Under the pieces are notes generated by a model. That model had not been told where the DNA came from, did not search any database, and was given only the letters and a program-made list of their open reading frames with translations. Positions 1-4,092 of a stretch of DNA of 6,061 bases are shown here, in pieces. Numbering within the stretch: the first letter of the stretch is position 1; the number at the start of each line of letters is the position of its first letter. The position numbers and the translations under genes are program-made. The stretch comes from Patescibacteria group bacterium. GTDB lineage: Bacteria; Patescibacteriota; Minisyncoccia; Phycocordibacterales; UBA12079. The stretch covers positions 1-6,061 of the forward strand of contig JAHIOZ010000177.1 in the NCBI GenBank assembly GCA_018894995.1. Reading direction: 5' to 3'.

Positions 1-82
1 GGGAACGATGCTCTTTTTCCGCTTCTTCTTGAAGGATTTTTTTGGTTTCGGGATTAACCTTAATACCTATCATGACTTTCAT
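1..82 (-). CDS. Partial gene: probable ribbon-helix-helix (CopG/Arc-like) DNA-binding protein, N-terminus only
   Basis: On the minus strand an ATG at 82 opens a frame that stays open to the window edge (27 codons). It reads as a short beta-strand-like start (MIGIKV) and then NPETKKILQEEAEKEHRS, which looks like strand 1 and helix A of ribbon-helix-helix repressors or antitoxins. A good Shine-Dalgarno sequence (TGGAGG on the minus strand, 85-90) lies only 2 nt before this ATG. The in-frame ATG at 73 (fourth codon), 11 nt from the SD core, may therefore be the real start. RHH proteins of this type are often plasmid, toxin-antitoxin or mobilization regulators; which one cannot be told from 27 residues. 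The gene is divergent from the transposase element. The family call is inference from a short stretch. Confidence 0.5.
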   Translation of the reverse strand, partial: MKVMIGIKVNPETKKILQEEAEKEHRS

Positions 83-122
83 GGCCTCCATATATCATGA
101 AATTAAAAAAATGCAAACTTTT

Positions 123-160
123 AACTTGCCAGGTTACTTTATGAAAGCGGGACGCTCTTT
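123..160. repeat. Left bipartite inverted repeat of the transposase element
   Basis: Contains AACTTGCC at 123-130 and GGGACGCTCTTT at 149-160, each the reverse complement of the corresponding right-end block. The sequence from 123 to 135 can also fold on itself (AACTT, loop GCC, AGGTT, one G-T pair), a small hairpin of the kind ssDNA transposases can recognise. The hairpin reading is speculative. Confidence 0.75.
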
Positions 161-167
161 AATAATT

Positions 168-199
168 TAATTGACATTATATCTAATTGATATTAAAAG
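168..199 (+). promoter_or_regulatory. Transposase promoter region with a 12-bp tandem direct repeat
   Basis: A consensus -35 box TTGACA lies at 171-176. At 17-nt spacing the -10 candidate is a poor TAAAAG (194-199); TATTAA at 191-196 is an alternative with short spacing. The region is also a tandem repeat: TAATTGACATTA (168-179) and TAATTGATATTA (184-195) differ at one base and are offset by 16 nt. They cover both promoter elements, so a bound repressor could block transcription. The promoter call rests mainly on the -35 box. Confidence 0.4.
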
Positions 200-205
200 C
201 ATAAT

Positions 206-1210
206 ATGCCAAGGACAGCCCGACTGGATGCTCCTGGTGTTCTACACCATGTAATGATTCGAGGGATAGAACGCAGGAAAATATTCCGCAATAATATTGA
301 TCGTGAGGATTTTATTGAAAGACTTGAGGTTCTCTGTCCCGCTACGCATACAAGCTGTTATGCGTGGGCTTTTTTGTCTAATCATGCCCACTTTCTTTTC
401 CGCACCGGCACGGCGCCACTATCCAGACTCATGGGGCGACTTCTCACCGGTTATGTTATTGGCTTTAACCACCGACACAGACGTCGTGGCCAGTTATTTC
501 AGAACCGATTCAAATCTATTGTCTGTCAAGAAGATGCTTATCTCCGAGAATTGGTAAGGTATATCCACTTAAACCCTATTCGTGCAGGAATTTTTAATAC
601 CCTTGATGAATTAAAAAGCTACAAATATTGCGGCCATAGTTCTCTAATGGGCAAAACGAAAAGGAAATGGCAGGACATCGATTATGTTCTCGGCTATTTT
701 GGGAAAAGGAAGGCTCAATCAAGAAAAGAATATGAATCCTTCGTTAAAGAAGGGCTGCCACAAGGTCGAAGGAAGGAATTTACTGGTGGAGGATTGATAC
801 GAAGTCTTGGTGGTTGGATTGAAGCTCGAGAAAGTTTGAAGGGTCGTGATCATGTGATGAGCGATGAAAGAATCCTGGGTGATTCAGATTTTGTCGATTC
901 AGTTATTTCACAATCTGAGGAACAATATGAACGGAGGCATAAACTCAAACGGCAGGGATTTGATCTGCATCGTATTGCCGAGAGAGTTGCTGAAGTCTTA
1001 GAAATGGAACCGGATGGAGTTTTTTCAAAGGGGCGGCAGAGTAGAAAAGTAAGAGCAAGAAGTTTTCTCTGTTTTTGGGCTGCAAGGGAATTGGGCATGT
1101 CTCATACAGCCCTGGCTAAGAAATTAGAAATGAGTCCGGCCGGCGTAGGATTTTCAGTGGAGAGGGGAGAATCAATAGCAAAAAAAGGTAACTATTTGCT
1201 TATAAATTGA
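206..1210 (+). CDS. REP-associated tyrosine transposase (RAYT, Y1/IS200-like) with C-terminal DnaA-like HTH
   Basis: A 334-residue HUH-family transposase that cuts and rejoins single-stranded DNA through a Tyr intermediate. The N-terminal Y1 domain (about residues 1-150) has a GVLHHVMIRG opening, the metal-binding HUH pair H60-A-H62 in SNHAHFLF, a basic RRRGQLFQNRFKS segment, and the likely nucleophile Y118 in VRYIHLNPIRAG, the segment conserved in RAYTs. The C-terminus (about 250-330) resembles the helix-turn-helix of DnaA domain IV (IAERVAEVL, RARSFLCFWAARELGMSHTALAKKLEMS), a common fusion in this subfamily. Length is normal for that two-domain type. The ATG at 206 gives the expected family N-terminus (MPRTARLD), but no Shine-Dalgarno precedes it, so translation may be weak or leaderless. 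Flanking inverted repeats mark it as an autonomous element rather than a domesticated REP maintainer. Its catalytic residues look intact. Confidence 0.9.
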   Translation: MPRTARLDAPGVLHHVMIRGIERRKIFRNNIDREDFIERLEVLCPATHTSCYAWAFLSNHAHFLFRTGTAPLSRLMGRLLTGYVIGFNHRHRRRGQLFQNRFKSIVCQEDAYLRELVRYIHLNPIRAGIFNTLDELKSYKYCGHSSLMGKTKRKWQDIDYVLGYFGKRKAQSRKEYESFVKEGLPQGRRKEFTGGGLIRSLGGWIEARESLKGRDHVMSDERILGDSDFVDSVISQSEEQYERRHKLKRQGFDLHRIAERVAEVLEMEPDGVFSKGRQSRKVRARSFLCFWAARELGMSHTALAKKLEMSPAGVGFSVERGESIAKKGNYLLIN

Positions 1211-1224
1211 GTTATTGAATTTTA

Positions 1225-1262
1225 AAAGAGCGTCCCTATTTACTAATTTTTATGGGCAAGTT
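1225..1262. repeat. Right bipartite inverted repeat of the transposase element
   Basis: AAAGAGCGTCCC at 1225-1236 and GGCAAGTT at 1255-1262 mirror the left end with the same 18-nt gap. It begins 14 bases after the transposase stop codon, so the gene fills almost the whole element. The open reading frame of the acidic remnant downstream passes through this end. Confidence 0.75.
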
Positions 1263-1382
1263 CTTACCCTGCTTTACGATGAGGAGGGAATTTCAGGATG
1301 GGAGGAAGAGGAAGAGGCGGATGAAGATGAGGAAATTGAATGGGAACCACCTACTTTTCACAAGAGTAAGCGGAAAAAATGA
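1263..1382 (+). pseudogene. Acidic C-terminal coding remnant next to the transposon end
   Basis: One frame is open from inside the right transposon end (first in-frame codon after a stop is at 1206) to TGA at 1380-1382. After 1262 it reads LTLLYDEEGISGW, then an acidic run of about 13 Glu/Asp within 18 residues, then IEWEPPTFHKSKRKK and stop. The Glu/Asp/Trp pattern followed by a basic tail looks like a genuine protein C-terminus rather than random AT-rich sequence. No ATG or GTG begins this frame; the only upstream candidate is TTG at 1215, inside the element's flank, with no ribosome site. The simplest reading is the 3' end of a gene truncated by the transposon. No matching 5' part is visible left of 123. 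I do not recognise the family. Confidence 0.4.
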
Positions 1383-1691
1383 ACAATTTTCATTCATAGT
1401 TTAAGAGAAAGGGATAGATTCCCAAGTTTTTTAAAAAATCTTTTAGCTTTCTGACCGGATCTGTCAAAGGGATATATTAAGCTTCTAAGCAGGTTTTGTG
1501 TTATTTACTGCTAACGTATCGAATAAACAGGAAAAATCATTGAACAAGTAACCAATTTTAGATAAATCTTACTAAATTTGCAGAATAAGTGGCATATAAT
1601 TTCATGTGGTGGTCATAGAGAATATTATTAAAAACATCAGGATAGGGCCTGAGTTCGTGATTGGAATAGATAGTAATAAGAGGAGGAGGTC
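1383..1691. other. AT-rich gene-free stretch upstream of the GIY-YIG-like gene
   Basis: About 310 bases with stops in all frames and no RNA gene that I recognise. It holds a 12-bp TTTTTTAAAAAA palindrome (1427-1438) and a perfect TATAAT at 1595-1600 that could be a -10 box for the gene at 1692, although nothing near the right spacing matches a -35 box. The last bases supply a strong ribosome site, AGGAGG at 1681-1686, 5 nt before the ATG. No convincing terminator is present. Confidence 0.5.
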
Positions 1692-1970
1692 ATGGCAAAG
1701 TCTCGAGACGTTCACAAATATTATTTCAAAGTTGGAAATAAGATCGTCCATGGTGGCATAACCAATGACCTTGAAAGAAGAGAACAGGAACATAAGGAGA
1801 AATGGCCAAACGGCCATATTTTCCAAGTTGGTCGTAGGACAACTGAGGAAGCTGCTCGAGAATGGGAAAATAAAAGAGGATTTACCAGGGAGGTTAAGTC
1901 TCCTCCAATATCCGGTTCAAGGAAATCCGATGCATACAAAAAAGCTGTAGCTAAAGCAAGAAAGCGATAG
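1692..1970 (+). CDS. Small GIY-YIG-like protein (variant, YIG Tyr replaced by His)
   Basis: A 92-residue protein, the size of a bare GIY-YIG domain. Residues 10-34 run YYFKVGNKIVHGG then ITNDLERREQEH. Aligned by eye to the GIY-YIG core of I-TevI (VYVGSAKDFEKR...H), VHGG sits at the YIG position, R30 falls on the catalytic Arg, H34 on the following His, and the Tyr pair Y10/Y11 near the GIY strand. Glu 57 or 59 in AAREWEN is placed like the metal-binding Glu. The unusual point is His 20 where the second signature Tyr is expected. A basic Lys/Arg tail (about 77-92) could bind nucleic acid. The ATG is fixed by a strong AGGAGG. GIY-YIG enzymes cut DNA in repair, homing and restriction; whether this one is active is unknown. 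The gene downstream starts 54 bases later on the same strand, so co-transcription is possible. Confidence 0.65.
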   Translation: MAKSRDVHKYYFKVGNKIVHGGITNDLERREQEHKEKWPNGHIFQVGRRTTEEAAREWENKRGFTREVKSPPISGSRKSDAYKKAVAKARKR

Positions 1971-2024
1971 GTTCAAGCCACAACATCGGAGCTTTAGAAA
2001 TGTCACGATTGATATAGGTGGTCT

Positions 2025-2639
2025 ATGAGAAATTCTACCTATGATGACAACGTCTTTATAAACTGCCCATTTGACAAGGATTACAAGCCAATATTTAATG
2101 CGATCCTGTTCGCTATATTCGATTGTGGATTTGTGCCTCGATGCACTTTTGAAGAAGTAGACGCAAGCCAAATCAGGATAGAAAAGATCTACAAGATTAT
2201 CAGTTCTTGTCGATATGGGATACATGACATCTCTCGAACAGAGCTTGACTCCAAGAACAAACTCCCCCGTTTCAACATGCCTTTGGAACTAGGCCTCTTT
2301 CTGGGTGCAAAGCGATTTGGAGACAAAAGACATAATAAGAAAGCGTGTCTCATATTTGATAGAAAGCCTTACCGATATCAGAAGTTCATATCTGATATTT
2401 CAGGGCAAGACATCAGAGGTCACAACAGCAAACCGAAAACTGCTATCAAGGAAGTACGTGACTGGCTTCGCGGCAAATCAAAAAGGTATCCGCCGGATGG
2501 AAGCATTATCTGGAATCGCTATGAGGAGTTTCAGAAAGACCTTCTCACTACATGCAAGGAATTGCAGTTGGATTCGAAAAGTCCCACTTATGGGGACTAC
2601 CTTCACTTGATAACTAAATGGCTTAAGGAGGTAACATAA
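2025..2639 (+). CDS. Rossmann-like protein resembling TIR / nucleoside 2-deoxyribosyltransferase-like proteins
   Basis: A 204-residue soluble protein with no signal peptide or membrane segment. It opens with a beta-strand NVFINCPF (9-16) followed by D17-K-D-Y, then a helix and GFVPRC (35-40). The core continues CRYGIHDISR (62-71) and PRFNMPLELGLFLG (81-94), then a strand KKACLIFD (105-112) and an Asp/His-containing ISGQDIRGH segment. The order strand, helix, 'DIS', then ELG with an acidic E88 recalls nucleoside 2-deoxyribosyltransferases and TIR-like NAD-processing domains, where one Glu in this place is catalytic. That assignment is by pattern only; I do not know a named family. The last 40 residues look like a helical tail. 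The start is supported by AGGTGG at 2016-2021. Proteins of this fold are frequent phage-defence effectors, which fits the methyltransferase operon downstream, but 121 bases and a composition change separate it from that operon. Confidence 0.7.
   Translation: MRNSTYDDNVFINCPFDKDYKPIFNAILFAIFDCGFVPRCTFEEVDASQIRIEKIYKIISSCRYGIHDISRTELDSKNKLPRFNMPLELGLFLGAKRFGDKRHNKKACLIFDRKPYRYQKFISDISGQDIRGHNSKPKTAIKEVRDWLRGKSKRYPPDGSIIWNRYEEFQKDLLTTCKELQLDSKSPTYGDYLHLITKWLKEVT
2375..2398. repeat. 8-bp inverted repeat inside the TIR/NDT-like gene
   Basis: ATATCAGA (2375-2382) and TCTGATAT (2391-2398) are perfect reverse complements around an 8-nt loop, extendable by a G-T pair. The segment is coding (around RYQKFISDIS), so it may be accidental. 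Confidence 0.3.
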
Positions 2640-2683
2640 ATTTTTGAGTAAACTATAGAATAAGAAAACTCATTTTATCAATA

Positions 2684-2712
2684 TTGAACTTTTACCTTTT
2701 AAGGGATTTAAG
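2684..2712 (+). promoter_or_regulatory. Candidate sigma-70-like promoter for the DUF4007-methyltransferase operon
   Basis: TTGAAC at 2684-2689 and TTTAAG at 2707-2712 are separated by 17 nt. Each matches four of six consensus positions. It lies in the only sizeable gap (2640-2760) before the three tightly packed genes, where an operon promoter is expected. In AT-rich DNA such matches are common, so confidence is low. Confidence 0.3.
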
Positions 2713-2760
2713 ATCAGGAATAGGAAAACGACTCAAGATAAATGGGATAGCAAGGCTAAC

Positions 2761-3609
2761 ATGCCATCAAAAAGAAAATTTCAGGTTTCAAACGGATATT
2801 TGCTGGATTTTGACCAACTGGCGCGGGTGCTCAATTTCTTGAAGGAGAATCTCTCTGCCAAAAAGATTAAGAGAAAAGAGCTTCGAGAAAGCACGGGGCT
2901 TTCGGATCGTCAACTTGAAAGCCTGGTCAGCATAGGCAGCGCAATGGGTCTGATCCAACCAAGAAAACAGATCTTGAGCCCCTTAGGAGGGCTGATTGCG
3001 GAGCACGACATCTTTATTGAGGCAAAAGGGACCCTTGAGTGGTGTCATTATGCTGGGGCAGGATCCTACAGAAATCTCTTCTGGTACGAGGTGTTCAACA
3101 GCCTACTCCCAAATGGCCAACCAATGAGACAGGAAGGGTGGCTGAAGTATTTTAGGGATGAATTCAAAGGGCAATACACGGACAAGACCATATCCAAACA
3201 TCTTCGGCAAGAAGTGCGGTTTGTTGTTGATGCCTACCTCAACCGCAATTTCAAGAAATTGGAGGTCCTCCAGCAGGCCTCTGATGGCATATTGTACCGA
3301 AGACGACACATCAACACTGAGCCCGTAGTCTTTTCAGCGGTCCTTTACGATTACGCACGCAAGAATGATTCCCACCTTCTACAAATAAGGGAACTTTCTG
3401 AAAGGCCGGGCACGCCGGGAGTCATCTTTGCAATGGATGAATCCATTTTGAGGCAGAAAGTGGAGCTGTTGCACGAACGAGGATGGATACGCTATGAAAG
3501 CACCCATAACCTCGATCAGGTTCGCCTCAGAGATGGCTTTGAGGCCCTGGATTTCTTGAAGGCTTATTATGAGACCGGAGAGGCAAAGCCTTCCGGAAAA
3601 TTGAATTAG
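2761..3609 (+). CDS. DUF4007-type protein, putative DNA-binding component of a modification/defence operon
   Basis: A 282-residue soluble protein. Residues about 34-70 look like a helix-turn-helix (KRKELRESTGLSDRQLESL, then AMGLIQPR). Next comes the segment that suggests DUF4007: LSPLGGLIAEHDIFIEAKGT (72-91), W94-C-H-Y, and NLFWYEVFN (105-113). The C-terminal part (about 205-270) reads like a second winged helix: LLQIRELSERPGTPGVIF, then a leucine-rich helix and RGWIRYES. DUF4007 has no established reaction; as I recall, members occur beside DNA-modification defence loci, including phosphorothioation clusters. It leads a compact operon: 15 bases to the next gene, which overlaps the methyltransferase. 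The ATG at 2761 has a modest AAGG (2752-2755) at 5-nt spacing. It may guide or regulate the methyltransferase, which is inference. A DUF4007-like helix-turn-helix regulator of another family is the alternative. Confidence 0.75.
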   Translation: MPSKRKFQVSNGYLLDFDQLARVLNFLKENLSAKKIKRKELRESTGLSDRQLESLVSIGSAMGLIQPRKQILSPLGGLIAEHDIFIEAKGTLEWCHYAGAGSYRNLFWYEVFNSLLPNGQPMRQEGWLKYFRDEFKGQYTDKTISKHLRQEVRFVVDAYLNRNFKKLEVLQQASDGILYRRRHINTEPVVFSAVLYDYARKNDSHLLQIRELSERPGTPGVIFAMDESILRQKVELLHERGWIRYESTHNLDQVRLRDGFEALDFLKAYYETGEAKPSGKLN

Positions 3610-3624
3610 CAATGGGGGACTCAG

Positions 3625-4092
3625 GTGAGTGAGCCGGTAGACATGATAAAGCTGATGCAGGAACTTTCAAAACGACCAAGAGGTAGAGCCTGTATCCTCC
3701 TCACTCACGATTATGCCGATCAGAAAGAATGGGCCATGGAACTGGCAAAGCAGACCGGGTCTGAGTATGTAGATCTGCTGGATCATTTTAAGGAAAAACG
3801 GGAACTGGCTGAAAAGATCAGCTCACTAAACGTAACGCGGCTTTTCAGTTTGCTCCGAACCATAAGCGATAAATCCGTCCTTATAGTGACAGGCATGGAA
3901 TTCTTGAAAGCAACATGGAGCGCCCAGAACAATGCTTTAGAGGATTTTGCAAAGCATGTAGAGACGTGGACCAAATCGCCCGCGATGCTCTTTGTCTTGC
4001 AGTTTGACTCAACCCTTGCTGAAAGGAAGTTCACCCGATACCCTCAATATCAATTTATGGTTGACCAGAAGGAGACTTACGCTCTCACATGA
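3625..4092 (+). CDS. Unrecognised 155-residue protein, degenerate P-loop-like layout (BrxF-like position)
   Basis: Starts at GTG 3625, chosen because GGGGGA (3614-3619) lies 5 nt upstream; the next in-frame ATG (3643) has no ribosome site. The layout recalls a small P-loop ATPase: strand ACILLT (22-27), a loop and helix HDYADQKEWAMELAKQTG where Walker A would sit, and strand SVLIVTGMEF (84-93) where Walker B would sit. Neither GxxxxGK[ST] nor a Walker B Asp is present, so nucleotide binding is doubtful. Length, alpha/beta pattern and operon position before a methyltransferase recall BrxF of type 3 BREX, but I see no convincing motif match and brxC, which follows brxF there, is absent. Its stop overlaps the methyltransferase start (ATGA), so the two products are probably made in fixed ratio and may form a complex. 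Function unknown. Confidence 0.8.
   Translation: MSEPVDMIKLMQELSKRPRGRACILLTHDYADQKEWAMELAKQTGSEYVDLLDHFKEKRELAEKISSLNVTRLFSLLRTISDKSVLIVTGMEFLKATWSAQNNALEDFAKHVETWTKSPAMLFVLQFDSTLAERKFTRYPQYQFMVDQKETYALT

Larger units (their letters stand above)
123..1262 (+). mobile_element. RAYT / IS200-like single-strand transposon with bipartite inverted ends
   Basis: The transposase gene at 206-1210 is bracketed by matching inverted ends. On the left AACTTGCC (123-130), 18 nt, then GGGACGCTCTTT (149-160). On the right AAAGAGCGTCCC (1225-1236), 18 nt, then GGCAAGTT (1255-1262). Both blocks are perfect reverse complements and the 18-nt spacing is the same on each side, so chance is unlikely. I take 123-1262 (1140 bp) as the minimal element. 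No target-site duplication is visible, as expected for HUH/Y1 transposases, which move as single-stranded DNA. The element appears intact: one full-length gene and both ends. Confidence 0.75.

Noticed and set aside
111..170. Short ATG frame MQTFNLPGYF... crossing the left transposon end
   Set aside because: 19 codons, no ribosome site, AT-rich, and no link to the downstream remnant frame.
1298..1324. ATG with a strong upstream GAGGAGGG that would encode a Gly/Arg octapeptide
   Set aside because: The purine-rich ribosome-site look comes from Glu/Gly codons of the overlapping acidic frame, and an 8-codon product is not supportable as a gene.
1378..1394. AATGAA/TTCATT hairpin at the end of the acidic remnant as a terminator
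   Set aside because: A 6-bp AT-rich stem without a following T-run is too weak for an intrinsic terminator.
1427..1438. TTTTTTAAAAAA palindrome as an operator or origin element
   Set aside because: Low-complexity A/T runs are expected in this gene-free AT-rich stretch, with no repeated copies or flanking motifs.
2645..2679. TGAGT...ACTCA stem after the TIR/NDT-like gene as a terminator
   Set aside because: Only 5 bp with a loop near 20 nt; the TTTT after it is ordinary for this AT-rich stretch.
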